DNA from: Symbiodinium natans | Lineage: Eukaryota > Sar > Dinophyceae > Suessiales > Symbiodiniaceae | Direction: 5' to 3' | Assembly (NCBI GenBank): GCA_905221605.1 | Contig: CAJNDS010002317.1 | Coordinates: forward strand, 272,501-336,500 | Length of the DNA stretch: 64,000 bases | Shown here: positions 10,066 through 20,447 of the stretch, piece by piece | Numbering within the stretch: position 1 is the first letter of the stretch | Layout of the letters: every line of letters starts with the position of its first letter | Program-made: the position numbers and the translations under genes | The notes under the pieces: model-generated | The model's input: the letters and a program-made list of their open reading frames with translations, nothing else | Told to the model about the DNA's origin: nothing | Databases searched by the model: none

Positions 10066-10147
10066 GGTCCCGAAGCTTCCCGAGGATTGGCTCGAGCGGC
10101 ACAGCTGGAATGTCGAGGAAGCTGTGTTCAAGTCGGGCGCCCGAAGA
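10066..10147 (+). CDS. exon with a UBA-like helix motif
   Basis: Acceptor CCCACAG, likely donor GTCCAG. Reads VPKLPEDWLERHSWNVEEAV then FKSGARR. The W-N-V-E-E-A motif is typical of UBA/UBA-like (ubiquitin-binding or TAP-C-like) helices and recurs in the exon at 23599. Phase 2 in, 0 out. A G-strand tract follows. Function inferred only from the motif. Confidence 0.55.
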
Positions 10148-10256
10148 GTCCAGGAAGCTTAGCGCTCAGGACCGGCACCTTTTGCTTGCGCGTAGCAGGG
10201 CTTAGGGTTTAGGGCTTAGGGTTTACGGTTTAGGGTTTAGGTTTGCTTTTTTGCAG

Positions 10257-10284
10257 TTACCAGCTTCTGTGGATCATCCTGGAG
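10257..10284 (+). CDS. micro-exon
   Basis: Acceptor TTTTTTGCAG, donor GAG|GTGAATC. Reads LPASVDHPG, phase 0 in, consistent with the preceding exon. Confidence 0.45.
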
Positions 10285-10588
10285 GTGAATCCTTGATTTC
10301 GAGGTTTCTGTTCTAAGTTCACACAGCCATACCCTCGACTACGGTCTAAGGGGTTTGAGGTTCAGGTCTATGGGTTTCCGGGTTTAGGGGTTAGGGCCGA
10401 AACCTTCCTATTTTAAAGAACCATTTCGAGTCATATAGCCCGGCCTTTTTCACGCTTCTTGCTACTGTAGTTCCTTGCCCTGCACATTGAAAGCCTTGAA
10501 AGCGATATCTGGAAATATCACCTTCAGGATCGGGTTCAAACCGACGGTTGTCACAGCAAATAGCTGTTGCAGGGTGAAGGAAGGTGCT

Positions 10589-11383
10589 ATGGCCGCCGCA
10601 GAACGATCAACCACTGCGAGCTTGAACGAGTCAGAGGAGAGCAGCTCGGCTTCTCAAAGTGACCAGGCACAGGATGTGAGTACTCGTCCTGCACCAACTC
10701 AGAAGAAAGACGGAGCAGCAGAATCTGCGGGCAGCAGCGGGCATCCTGGTACCTGCACGCCCTGCAGTTTCTACTGCTTCTCACACCGTGGGTGTCATTT
10801 AGACCGCGACTGCAGCTACTGCCATCTTTTTCACGAGTCAGGTCGTCAAAAGAGAAGGAGGGAATGGAAGCAAAAGTTGGCTCTGTCACGTTCAGGAGCA
10901 GTACGTCGAGATGGGAACAGATCCTCGCGGAATGATGTCGGACAAGCGCAGCCTTCCCGTTCGACCTCTCATGCGACTCTGCCGGCACCTCCCGGATTGC
11001 CGGCACCTCCGGGATTGCCGGCAGCTCCGGGATTGCAACCCCCCCCGCCATTACTACCCTCCCGTTTCTGGGCTGGCGTGCAGCAGGCCAGAAAGAGTGG
11101 GGCCGCTTTCGAAGCATTGATCCAGCACACCTCGAGGCAGGGGACTTCCCTTCGCACTGAAGCTGAAGCCACGGCCATGGCGACCGGGCCGCATCCTGTG
11201 GCGCCCTCGCCTCCTCTATGGCTTCAAGGCAACAACGACAACCTTCGTGAGCCCCTTCTGGGCCAGACCGCCATCGACTTCTTCCAGTACAGGATGTACA
11301 GGCCCACAACTCTCGAGAGTGCTGGGCAGAGGGTGGAGTCGTGGCCGTCGATGTCTCACCACGCTGTCTTTCAGCTGCTCTGA
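10589..11383 (+). CDS. CCCH-type zinc-finger protein, single exon
   Basis: An open frame of 264 codons from ATG 10589 to TGA 11383; the frame is open further upstream but without an ATG. Residues about 55-80 contain TPCSFYCFSHRGC, then HLDRDC and SYCH, giving C-x9-C-x5-C-x3-H followed by a basic QKRRREWKQK tail. This pattern is common in dinoflagellate CCCH proteins, presumed RNA-binding. The rest is low-complexity: Ser/Glu-rich N-terminus and a tandem PAPPGLPAPPGLPAAPGL run at about residues 137-154. No heptads interrupt it, unlike its neighbours, so it may be a retroposed gene. Minus-strand frames over it are shadows. Confidence 0.8.
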   Translation: MAAAERSTTASLNESEESSSASQSDQAQDVSTRPAPTQKKDGAAESAGSSGHPGTCTPCSFYCFSHRGCHLDRDCSYCHLFHESGRQKRRREWKQKLALSRSGAVRRDGNRSSRNDVGQAQPSRSTSHATLPAPPGLPAPPGLPAAPGLQPPPPLLPSRFWAGVQQARKSGAAFEALIQHTSRQGTSLRTEAEATAMATGPHPVAPSPPLWLQGNNDNLREPLLGQTAIDFFQYRMYRPTTLESAGQRVESWPSMSHHAVFQLL

Positions 11384-11904
11384 GGGGATTTCCCTTTGAG
11401 TAGCGCTGGACGGGCGATTAGGCTCGGTGCATGGTCGGCCCCAAGTGAAGTGAGGAAAAATCGAGTGGCGATTTTTTTTTTTTTGGGGGGGGGGGGGGGG
11501 TGACTGCCGAGCATGCCACAGCAAGAAGCATGGGCTCTCAATCCCACAAGTGCCGCGTGCCAGTGCCTAACAGCCTGTGCAATCTCTGGAAGCAGCAAAC
11601 ATCTGCAAGCCTAGTGCGGGTTTATCGGAATGTGGGATCCAATCTCTAAACCAGTATCATTTGCTTTCTTCAAGAGTTCTTCCGGCTTTGTTTGCCTCGC
11701 GGAAAGGCAATGCTCCTTTCCGTTGGACAAGCGCAGTGGCATCTGTCTTCGTAGACTTTGGGCTTCTTATAGTGCTGACCTGTCGATGCGACTGTGCATT
11801 TGCATGCTGAGGATTTGTGCCTGAGAAAAGTGGCCGTTGTGGTTTAAGGACTGTTAAGGCTTAGGGCTTCGGGCACTGAACCTCCACCCTCGTCTTGCTT
11901 TCAG
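11384..11904. other. 3' flank of the zinc-finger gene
   Basis: No gene recognised. Contains a T12G14 run at 11471-11500 and short open frames with no recognisable content. Confidence 0.5.
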
Positions 11905-11924
11905 AAGAAAGCCGCCAAGGCCCT
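11905..11924 (+). CDS. possible micro-exon
   Basis: CTTTCAG acceptor and GTAGTT donor enclose KKAAKA. Very short; supported only by splice-like borders. Confidence 0.35.
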
Positions 11925-12062
11925 GTAGTTTTTAGCTTGGGCATGTCAGGCGCAGAACTTGAGAATCAGATGTCTGTGCCCTGACAGACAAAGCTCGCCA
12001 TTGGGCCAAAGTCCGGGGTTAGATCGCGTATGTCGCGCATATGCTAACGGATGCAACTACGT

Positions 12063-12152
12063 AATGTAGGGGTCGGATCCCTTATGGTCCGTTTGTAATT
12101 ATGGCATAATCCCCCCAACGCCCTATTGAAATTATTCAGGCCCCTATATTAG
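12063..12152 (+). repeat. MITE-like family C copy
   Basis: TGTAGGGGTCGGATCCC...CCCTATTGAAATTATTCAGG then CCCCTATATTA, clearly related to 173-283 but with an internal deletion. Confidence 0.7.
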
Positions 12153-12383
12153 TCCCCAGGTAGCTGGTGGTGTTCGTACATATCTCGAGTTGCATCTGTG
12201 GTCACCGCATATGTTGCTGCTACGGCGACGAGAAGACCAAAAAGATGAAATGAGCTCCGGGGTTCCTGACGCATCTTCCTCTGACCCTGACGTCTAGGCC
12301 TTGCAGTAGGGTTTAGGCTTTGTATCGGGCTTTTAGCCATAAACCCTAAACCCTAAACCCTAGGGGGGGTGGGTGGTTCCCAG

Positions 12384-12414
12384 ATCATGACCGCTCAAAG
12401 CTGCTCTAGCTCGT
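12384..12414 (+). CDS. possible small exon at a C-to-G switch
   Basis: CCCTAAA heptads, then TTCCCAG acceptor, IMTAQSCSSS, donor GTAATTTG, then TTTAGGG heptads. Confidence 0.4.
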
Positions 12415-12420
12415 GTAATT

Positions 12421-12510
12421 TGTGGGTTAGGGTTTAGGGTTTAGGGTTTAGGGTTTGGGGTTTAGGGTTTAGGGTTTAGGGTTTAGGGTTTAGGGTTTAG
12501 GGTTTAGGGC
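12421..12510 (+). repeat. TTTAGGG array
   Basis: About 12 heptads on the G-strand following the possible exon at 12384. Confidence 0.9.
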
Positions 12511-12840
12511 TGAGTGTGTTCCGAGCACAGCTCTCTCCAGCCCTCTCTGCCCAAGCTCGTGATGTTGGGTTTCGGCTTGGGGGAGATGATTCAGTTGTCC
12601 GAAGACCCCCTGGTTCTTCGTGAGGATTCGGGAATTCGGGCCCTATATATATATATGTATGTATGGCGCTTTCTCCGTTCTCTTATTCGTTACGTTCACG
12701 AGTTGTCAAACTAGTGGCCCATATTTGCATGACTTCAAACGGCCACAGACATGAAACGATTGTATTTCTTCACTCACTCCAGTTAAAACAAGTACCCCTA
12801 AACCCTAACCCTAAACCCTGAACCCGAAACCCGAAACCCG

Positions 12841-12876
12841 TTAATAAGCTGTTAATAAGTACCATGAACCTCCAAG
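12841..12876. repeat. MITE-like family B right-end fragment
   Basis: Only GTTAATAAGTACCATGAACC and TCCAAG remain, preceded by C-strand heptads. Confidence 0.7.
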
Positions 12877-12893
12877 TAAGCCTGAGGTACATG

Positions 12894-12957
12894 GCTGCCA
12901 AGGGCGGCCCCAGCAGCAGTCCCAGTTGCTGCATGAGAAGTGCTTGGGGGTGCGGGC
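12894..12957 (+). CDS. possible glutamine-rich exon
   Basis: One frame reads CQGRPQQQSQLLHEKCLGVR between heptad-rich flanks; borders are uncertain. Confidence 0.4.
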
Positions 12958-13073
12958 AGGGCTTAGTGAAGGGTTTAGGGTTTAGGGTTTACGGTTTAGG
13001 GGCTATGATAGCACGGAGAGGGCGAGGGCATGTGTTTTTAGGTTGGGTGACGTCAAGGGCTCCACGCCTTAGC

Positions 13074-13310
13074 CCTAAACCCTAAAACCCTAAAACCCCT
13101 AAAACCCTAAACCCCTAAAAACCCTAAAACCCTAAAACCCGAAAACCCTAAACCCCTAAAATCCTAAAACCCTAAACCCCTAAAACCCAAAAACCCTAAA
13201 ACCTTGAAACTTTAAAACCCTAACCCCTAAACCCCTAAACCCCTAAACCCCTAAAACCCTAAAACCCTAAAACCCTAAAACCCTAAACCCTAAACCCTAG
13301 ACCCCTTAAG
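13074..13310 (-). repeat. degenerate CCCTAAAA/CCCTAAA array
   Basis: Mixed seven-, eight- and nine-base C-strand units (CCCTAAAA, CCCCTAAA), ending just before the exon at 13339. Confidence 0.9.
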
Positions 13311-13338
13311 CCCTTCTACACCTCACTCGTCGCTGAAG

Positions 13339-13376
13339 GACCAGGCGATGACAGGCCCGGAATGCGTCGCCCTCAG
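13339..13376 (+). CDS. small exon
   Basis: Acceptor CGCTGAAG, donor CTCAG|GTGCTG. Reads DQAMTGPECVAL; C-strand array before, TTTAGGG array (13407-13485) after. Confidence 0.5.
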
Positions 13377-13406
13377 GTGCTGCACAGAGCTGTTGCAATC
13401 AATTTA

Positions 13407-13485
13407 GGGGGTTTAGGGTTTAGGGTTTAGGGTTTAGGGTTTAGGGTTTAGGGTTTAGGGTTTAGGGTTTAGGGTTTAGGGTTCA
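13407..13485 (+). repeat. TTTAGGG array
   Basis: About 11 perfect G-strand heptads opening a long gap in host exons that holds the Rep and RdRP relics. Confidence 0.95.
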
Positions 13486-13526
13486 GGGGTCTCGCAGCGT
13501 AGCGGCAGTAAACACCCTGTGTTGGG

Positions 13527-13785
13527 TGGGGTGGGGGGCATGTCACACGAAGGCACAGGTTTCCAATGCAGTCCAACAACTTTCATTGGTGCTAGTCTTC
13601 TTTTTCTCCCGCTGGTGAGCTTTCACAGGCCACTACCTAAACCACTGCCTTTTAGAGTTTACGGCTGCCGCCCTGATTTCCCACGATGAAGAGCCTTCAC
13701 AGGCCACCACCCAAACCACTGCCTTTTCGGGTTTAGAGCTGCCGCCCTCAATTCCCACCATGAAGAACGCTTCAAAGTTTGAAGC
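13527..13785 (+). repeat. dispersed repeat (second copy 21199-21395) with internal duplication
   Basis: GGCATGTCAC.CGAAGGCACA, CCGCTGGTGAGCTTTCACAGG and CCACCACCCAAACCACTG recur at 21199-21395. Here the CTTTCACAGGCCAC..CCCAC.ATGAAG section is present twice in tandem. Confidence 0.75.
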
Positions 13786-14329
13786 CACCCTTCAATACCC
13801 CCCCCAAAGAAAGGGGGGTTCGCAGGGTGCCCACATGGGGGCCCCCAGCGAAACTCCCAGGCAGGCAGCACCAGGTCCAGGAGGGGCAGGTCCCAGAAGG
13901 GTTCCAGGCCTCTACTTCGCCACGGCCTTCTGCTTCTGCTTCAAGCACGCCACCGCCTGCCCAGACGTGCAGAAGAGGAGCGACGAGCGGAACGATGCCC
14001 CAAGGCCCCCCCGTGGAGGTGCACGCGTGGGCCAGTGCTATGCAGCGCCGCGCCGAGACCCAGTTCCGACGGGACTGGACCTTCGGCTTCACGCTCTGGA
14101 ACTACCTCTTTCGGACCATGGTCAACCTGCAGCAATGCACACCGAGCCCAACGAAGACGGCAGCGGGCACCGCAGCCTGTCGAACCTGGAGATCATGGAA
14201 GGGCTGCAGGAGATCCAGAAGGCCCTCCACAACGGCAAGTACCTGGACGTCAACAACCAGCACAGGGCCGTGAAGGGAGACCTTTCCAAGGTCCGATACG
14301 TGCCGAGGCTGTCGGCAGCAGCCAGAAAG

Positions 14330-14451
14330 GCCACCCGCCCGAACCCAAAAAACGACCAAAAGCAAGGCTATATATAGAGCCCATGTCAAAAAAAGCAGGC
14401 CAGCAACCCACGACGACCCACGAGCGCCATCGAGCGAGCGTACGCATGCAG
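14330..14451 (+). other. GC-AG intron inside the Rep frame
   Basis: Donor AGAAAG|GCCACC, acceptor GCATGCAG|GTGCTG. Removing 122 nt joins SAAARK to VLDNCEARCRNIPGMREVRK and repairs the frame change. Confidence 0.6.
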
Positions 14452-15002
14452 GTGCTGGACAACTGCGAGGCCCGCTGCCGCAACATCCCGGGCATGCGCG
14501 AGGTGCGCAAGACCATGCGGCTCCAGACGCAACAGGATCTGCTACGGCACCTCGCTCTTCGTCACGTTCTCCCCTTCCGAAAGGGACAACGCGCTCATGC
14601 TCCGGCTGGCCCGAGCCCGACAGTCGGACCCGGCCCTCCAAAACGACGGAAGCGGCCGCGAGTTCCAGGGCCGTGCCAAGCCCGAGCTGGACGTGGAGTA
14701 CCACGCGCTGGACCCGGAGGCGCTCCTGGCGGAGCTCCCGGCCTACGACGAGCGGCGCGCCATGCTGGCCAAGGACCCGCTGGCGTGCGCCGACGGCTTC
14801 CGCGTGCTCGTGCAGCTGGCCATGCGCCGCCTCTTCGGCGTCCGCTGCTGCCCGCAGTGCCCGGACTGCGCCAGCTCGAAGAACCCCTGCACCGACGCCT
14901 TCGGGAGCAACGCCATGCTGCGGCGGCATCTTCGGGCGCGTGGACGCGGTGTACGGGTCCATCGAGTGCCAGAAGAGCGGCGCCCTGCACGTGCACTTCC
15001 AG

Positions 15003-15139
15003 GCCGGACCGCGTTGCATCCCCCGTGCGCGGAGAAAAAGAAGCATACGAGCGAAACCGAACCATGCAGTTAAGTCACGTCAACAGTCACCCGCGCGGAA
15101 AACACACACTAACACGCACATAGCCCGCGCCTGGCGCAG
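15003..15139 (+). other. GC-AG intron splitting the Rep HUH region
   Basis: Donor TTCCAG|GCCGG, acceptor GGCGCAG|CTC. Removal (137 nt) joins ALHVHFQ to LFVQRFHQFTPLAELQ, the order expected in the family. Confidence 0.7.
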
Positions 15140-16989
15140 CTCTTCGTCCAGCGCTTTCACCAGTTCACGCCCCTGGCCGAGCTGCAGAAGCTCGGCGCGG
15201 AGCGGAAACATAGAGCTGCTGAAGAAGTACCGCGCCTACGTCGCCCACGTCTCCCGGACCGAGTACAGCGACCCCGAGGCCTGGCGAGCTCGACAGCAGG
15301 AGACGGAGGACGAGTGGCCCGAGTTTCGCGGCTCCGCTCTGGCCTTAAGCCGCCCCGCGTGCCAAGGCGCCGACGAAGACCAGATGGACGCCGAGGCCTG
15401 GCGCAAACGGTACCTGGAAGAGGACGTGGAGCGGCTACAGCAGATGAAGCAGCACCACGTGCACCTTCCGAAGACGCCGAGCGGGCCGCGGCTGCCTTTG
15501 GCCCACTGCCAGGACAAGAACGATCCCAAGCTCTGCAAGGCCGGGTTTCCCAGGGAGCAGCGCCTCGCCGACGAGACGCTGCTGGTCTGCAAGGGCCTGG
15601 CCAAGAAGATGGACATGCCCGTCAAGGGCAAGCGCAGCGCGCTGGGGCTGTGGGGGCCCTGCAACGACCCCAACCTGAACGGCAGCCTCCGATGCAACGG
15701 CGACGTGCAGGTGCCCACCGCTTCCCCATCACGGAAGAGCTCCATGAGAGCCGGCGCTGCGAGAGCGACAACTGCGTCAACGACCTGGAGCTCAAGGAGG
15801 TAATCCGCCAGGCCCAGCTGCAGGCGGGCTACAGCTGCGACTACCAGAACATGCACCTGCCCATCGCCACCCACGAGATCAAGGAGTGGCAGAAGCGCCA
15901 GCAGACCCTGGCCTCGGAACTCCGCGACAACCACGCGGGCGAGCGCATGATCACCGAGTACTTCTGCCACGGCGTCTGCAGGGGCGCCGTGGAGTGCGCC
16001 AACCTCGTGGACCACGCGGACCACGACGACCCCACCGCCGCCGAGGCCGTCAAAACCGCCCCGGTCACCAAGCTCGCGCTGAGCTACGGGCTCCATGCGG
16101 CAGGAGAGCCCCTGCCGATCGATCATGAGGAAATCAGCACAGACAGCAGGACCTGGAGAAAGAAGAGCATCCACACTCCGCAGACTTGGACCGTGTACGG
16201 GCACCGAGGCCGATGTCCCCAAACGCAAAAGCCTTGTCCATCTACGAGTTCGCTCGGCACTATCCCTGGACGCGCGAGGCCCAAGACAACGCTGAGGACA
16301 AAGACTACCGCGCCCTGCTCACGAGGCGGAAGTGTCGCAGAAACACTTCCATCCCGGCGAGGACTACAGCGTCAAGGAATGCGGCGGGGAGGACTGGATG
16401 CCGCTCGGCACGGGAGGCCCGGCGCAGAGGCACCGGCGCGACTGGGTCGTCGCGGCTCGCAAAGACCCCACGTGCCCGTGCTCTTCGGTGCCCGAGGAGA
16501 ATGCCGAGAAGCTCCTGCTGCTCTTCTGGCCCTGGACCAGCAACGTCGAGGACGCCACGGACGAGGTGCCTTACATCGGCGACCTCCGGCCACGTCACAT
16601 GAGCAGCTGGCGTGAGGCCCTCAGCGCGCGAATCGCGCGGCACGGCGAGCGCTACGCCACGAACTACGCCTTCGTCTACTGCCTACCCCCCAGTACCAGC
16701 TGGAAGACGACCTGGCAAACAACAGCGACAACGACTTCGCGGAGGACCAGCTGCAGGGCCTGGAACCGGAAGATCTGGAGAAGGCCATCGCCACGTGCAT
16801 CAAGGGAAGCAACGAGGCAGAGGCCGGCGACGACGAGCAGGAGAACCGGCAAAAGGACGAAGAGAGCACCCAGCACCGACTCACCGCGCAGATGTCCGAC
16901 CTCTCCACGGACGTCTGGCGCGACGGCGCCGAGGAAAGCCGGGAGCCAGGCCCTGCGCAAGACACCTGGGAGATGTACTTGATGTAGTC

Positions 16990-18120
16990 CTCCTCGCGCA
17001 CGAGAGTCGAGGATGCCTGGGGCGTAAGCTGCTCCTTCACGCGGGCTATGGACGCTTCCACTCGTTCATGCCCATCAGGAGTTGTTCTGACCAAATCGAC
17101 CATACGCGGGTCGTTCGTCAAGCAAAGGCCATCCCCATCCGTGTCACCACCAGAAGCCTTGGTCACCGTGTCTTCCTCGCGGTTGCAAATGATTGTGTTC
17201 CGGGGAAAATTGCGGGCCTGCGGCGGTGGTGCTTTTGCTTCCCACAATCGTACATCTGAAGGAAGCATCACTGGGAAGCGCTAGACCACAAACCACCCTT
17301 CCAACCACCGCTCGCCAGCGAAAACATGACACTGTCCGGATTTCAAGGAGTTCCAGGGATCGCTGGCCGCAGCTCCCGTCACACTGTCGCCTTCGAAAGG
17401 GAGTCGCGGTTTGTCCAGGAACTGTTTGTGCATAGACTTCAACCGCACGCCCCCAAGTTTCAGTGCGTATTTGGTGCCATGTCCCAAAGTCCACGGGGCG
17501 TGCTCTGGTGCCTCTTGCGTCAGCAAAGCTGCAGAGGTGGGAGACTCGATACTGAGGTGATTCAGAGAGAGTCCGCCATGGGGTAATGGACTTGGCCTTC
17601 GACATGTGCCATTTGGAGCACGCGGCCACTGACTGTCCTAAAAAATGGGAAGCCTCTGAGGTCATGCAGGTGGCTGCGAAGCATCTCAAGAAAGGGGAGT
17701 CGTTGCAAAGACTCCACGAGCTTCGGAACACCTCTCAAGCATGTTGTCCCGCGACCCATTGCCTTTGGACGTGGACAGCAAGGCTCCGTGGAAGGATTTT
17801 ATATCCAAGCACGACATTGTTCCACGGGTCTGGGTCCCCGCCGAAGAAGTCTGGCTTAGCGCGGAAGCTGGCCGACTGGGACAGCGGTTGCTTTTCCAGC
17901 CCCACACAGTCACCTTCGAGGGGGTCGTGACCAGGACATTGCTGTTTTGTCGTGTCTTTTGTGTTTCGGGGCGAGGGTTTAGGTTCCGATGATGCAGGAC
18001 CCCTTTGGTGGAGATGGTGAAGTTCCTGGAGCAGCAACTGCAGCTGAGCAAGGATGACCAAGATGTGCAGCGTGTAATTCGGCTTTGCGCTCTTGGTCGC
18101 TTCCCTGCGGCTGTCACATC
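16990..18120 (-). pseudogene. decayed cellular RNA-dependent RNA polymerase-like (RDR/QDE-1 type) sequence
   Basis: Reading the minus strand downward, blocks in different frames follow the order of eukaryotic RDR catalytic domains: SFRAKPDFFGG..PWNNVVLGY (about 17790-17890), LRGVPKLVESLQRLPFLEML (about 17690-17740, like the GVP..F..L block after the conserved NRQ), LKSGQCHVFAG (17313-17348, like L.yGQvfv), SDVRLWEAKAPPP (like PGDvr.LEAV), then TVTKASGGDTDGDGL with D-x-D-G-D at 17131-17145, the metal-binding aspartate loop (usually DLDGD), and LCLTNDPRMVDLVRTTPDGH. In RNA silencing such enzymes make double-stranded RNA. Frameshifts and stops mean no intact frame remains. It converges tail to tail with the Rep relic. 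This is motif reading only, without a search. Confidence 0.5.
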
Positions 18121-18348
18121 CCCGTGGCAGCTTCTGTCGTCGAAGCAATTGTAAAGTGGTCACAATCATTTTGCCCATTTTTGCTGTGCGCAGCGCTCGT
18201 TGATCCCAAAGGGATGACGTCCGAGTCAACTCCTGCACGTGCCAGCAGCGCACGCTAAAGGGGTGACGAGAAGTGCTGCTGAAAACGCAGGTAGCTCCAT
18301 GATCCTGAAGGGATGGTGTGCATCTGCAAAAAAGCACATGCAATAGCT

Positions 18349-18375
18349 CCCTTACTTAGGGCGCCTAAGTAAGGG
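18349..18375. repeat. perfect 12-bp inverted repeat
   Basis: CCCTTACTTAGG and CCTAAGTAAGGG separated by GCG. It could be the hairpin near a Helitron 3' end, but no CTRR terminus follows. Confidence 0.6.
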
Positions 18376-18499
18376 AAGGCCTTACACATCCTCAAGGCGC
18401 GTGAGGTTTTCCCGAAAGCACAGCGAAGGGTTTTTCCGTGCGGAGTACTGGACAAAAAACATAGAGTGAAAGCCCTTGACACAGTAACATCGAGTTACA

Positions 18500-20280
18500 A
18501 TATCCTGAAATTGAATAGATTTCTATAGATTACCTGGATTTTCCTGGATTTTCAGTACAAACTGAGTAGATTTCTATAGATTTCCATGGATTTCCTGGAT
18601 TGTCAATACAAATTCAGTGCAAATTGTGAAGATTTCTATTTTTGGTGCCTTTTGGGCCTGTGGGGCCTCCCGGGGCTCACACCTTTTTGGGGCTTCCCGG
18701 TTCCTTGCCGGGAGCCCTTTGGGGCATTTGGTAGCATTTTGGTGGGCCTTTTGGGACTTTTTCCCCTCTGGGGGAGCTTGGGTCAATTTAAATTGGTCTG
18801 GTGGGGGCTTGGATCAATTTACTTGAATTCTTCGTTTGGGGGAGGACAGGGCTTGTGTTAAACTCCCTCAACCACAGACCCCCAACCCCAGCCCCCCAAA
18901 ACCACCCACCCCCCGCCGCACCCGACAAAACCCAAACCATTACAACAAAAAACTAAACCCAACCCCTCAGCCGCAACCCTTCAACCCCAGCCCCTCAGCA
19001 CCCCAAAACCATCCGCCCCCCACCACGCCCGACAAAACCCAAACCATTACAACAAAAAACAAAACCCCCCAAAACTCGACAAAACTCCGGACACAAACCC
19101 TATACAATTTCTATCCGCCGAAGCCTCGGGCCGGAGGTGTTTGGGTTGTCAGAACAAGCACCACCCCCCCCCACCCCCCTCCCCCCGCCTCGCCCCCCCC
19201 CCCCTACCCCCCCACCCTTCCCCCCCCCACCTGCCTCTCCCCCCCCAAAAGGGGGTCTTTTGGGTGGGGCCTCTTGGGGGCCTTCCGGAACCTTTTGCGG
19301 CCTTTTGCGGCTTTTTGAATTTTGGGAGGCTTTTTAAGCATTTTGTGTCCTTTTTAGGCATTTTGGTGGCTTTTTGGAAGCCTTTTGGGGGCTTTTTGGG
19401 GCCTCCCGGGCTCCCCGAAGCCTCCCCTCTGGGGGAAGTTGGGTCAATTTACTTAAATTGGTCTGGTGGGCGCTTGGATCAGTTTACTTAAATTCGTTTG
19501 GGGGGGCATAGGGGAGCTTGGGTTAAACTCTGCTTGTCAGCTGTTTAGACAAATACCTTGGGAAATTCAGACTGATGCAACGTACAATTTCTATTTATTT
19601 TGTCTTGAGGGTTTAGCGTTTAGGGTTTAGGGTTTAGGGTTTAGGGTTCGCCAGCGCAGCTGGCGCCCTGGTCAATTCAGTGGAAGCGTAGCGTTCCCTG
19701 GGACCCCCCCTCCCCCCAGGAACACGCCCAAAGCTCCAATCTTTTTTAAACTGTTTAAAACCTTTGGGCGGGGGGTTGCTTGCTGGATTTGCTGGATTCC
19801 CAAACTCGATTTCAAGACTTTTCCTCGTCAGGAACCCGATTGAAACGGCTCATTTGAAACAGATTTGTTTACAGAACGCTTGTTTGAAACAATTCTGTTT
19901 CGGATGCGTTGTCTATTCTCAACCAAGTTGGCGGGAACCCTGAACCCTGAACCCTGAACCCTGAACCCTGAACCCTGAACCCTGAACCCTGAACCCTGAA
20001 CCCTGAACCCTGAACCCTGAACCCTGAACCCTGAACCCTGAACCCTGAACCCTGAACCCTGAACCCTGAACCCTGAACCCTAAGCCAACATTGTTGATGT
20101 TGCGGGGTTCCCAGCCCTCATCTGAGCCGCCCTTTTTGCTACCCTCAACCCAAACCCTTATAAACCCTACACCCCAAAGCCCACAACCAACAGATACCTC
20201 AACGAAGCACTCACTGACAAAACAAATCCAAGCCTGAACCCTGAATCCTAAACCCTAAACCCGAAAACCCGAAGACCTCC
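18500..20280. repeat. repeat block without genes
   Basis: Contains two diverged copies of a ~85 bp unit (18765-18850 and 19427-19510: TTGGGTCAATTTA..TTGGTCTGGTGGG), a ~107 bp tandem unit (CCGACAAAACCCAAACCATT at 18922 and 19030), repeated GATTTCTATAGATT.CC.GGATTT near 18520-18600, and C-rich runs at 19160-19245. A palindrome CGCCAGC..GCTGGCG lies at 19649-19665. Open frames here are low-complexity artefacts. Confidence 0.75.
19935..20083 (-). repeat. CCCTGAA array
   Basis: About 21 almost perfect CCCTGAA heptads, the purest example of this variant in the window. Confidence 0.95.
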
Positions 20281-20349
20281 CCCCCTGACCCGCCGGCCTG
20301 GTTGCGTCTGCGCAGAAGCGCAGCTACAGGGGCTATAAACCCTAAACTT

Positions 20350-20447
20350 GGGATGTTTAGGGTTTAGGGTAACAGTCCTTAATAGAGATTAGAATAGGGG
20401 GTACTATCATCCTTATTACGGACTGTTTGTATAAGGGGGAACATCCC
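20350..20447. repeat. MITE-like family A copy with heptads replacing its left arm
   Basis: The left end reads GGGATGTT then TAGGGTTTAGGGT then AACAGT, where other copies have CCCCCTTATACT. The right arm GACTGTTTGTATAAGGGGGA..CATCCC is normal. Confidence 0.8.

Larger units (their letters stand above)
13860..16987 (+). pseudogene. Helitron-like Rep (HUH) pseudogene, frameshifted
   Basis: G+C-rich coding sequence for roughly 950 residues in at least nine frame segments. The first recognised part is QRRAETQFRRDWTFGFTLWN. From about 14540 the Helitron-like N domain runs YGTSLFVTFSPSERDNALML, later DPLACADGFRVLVQL..LFGV, CCPQCPDC..PCTDAFGSNA, then GRVDAVYGSIECQKSGALHV with the HUH motif HVHFQ, and LFVQRFHQFTPL. 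Rep domains of Helitrons nick single-stranded DNA for rolling-circle transposition. Two frame changes are explained by GC-AG introns (14330-14451 and 15003-15139). Others (near 14535, 14926, 15205, 15718, 16140, 16330, 16690) look like single-base indels. The frame ends at TAG 16985-16987 (..TWEMYLM). No PIF1/RecD-like helicase is attached. Indels may be decay or assembly error. Confidence 0.75.

Noticed and set aside
10587-11309. 240-codon minus-strand open frame over the zinc-finger gene
   Set aside because: Shadow; the + strand has the CCCH motif and coherent composition.
11216-11598. Minus-strand frames with PPPPPKKKK
   Set aside because: Generated by the T12G14 homopolymer; no other support.
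14102-15046. 314-codon minus-strand open frame over the Rep region
   Set aside because: Antisense shadow of G+C-rich coding sequence; the + strand carries the recognisable Rep motifs.
18349-18375. Helitron 3' terminal hairpin
   Set aside because: The hairpin is perfect but no CTRR end follows within the expected distance; kept only as an inverted repeat.
18836-19491. Proline-rich open frames
   Set aside because: Low-complexity C-runs and tandem repeats; no unique protein segment.
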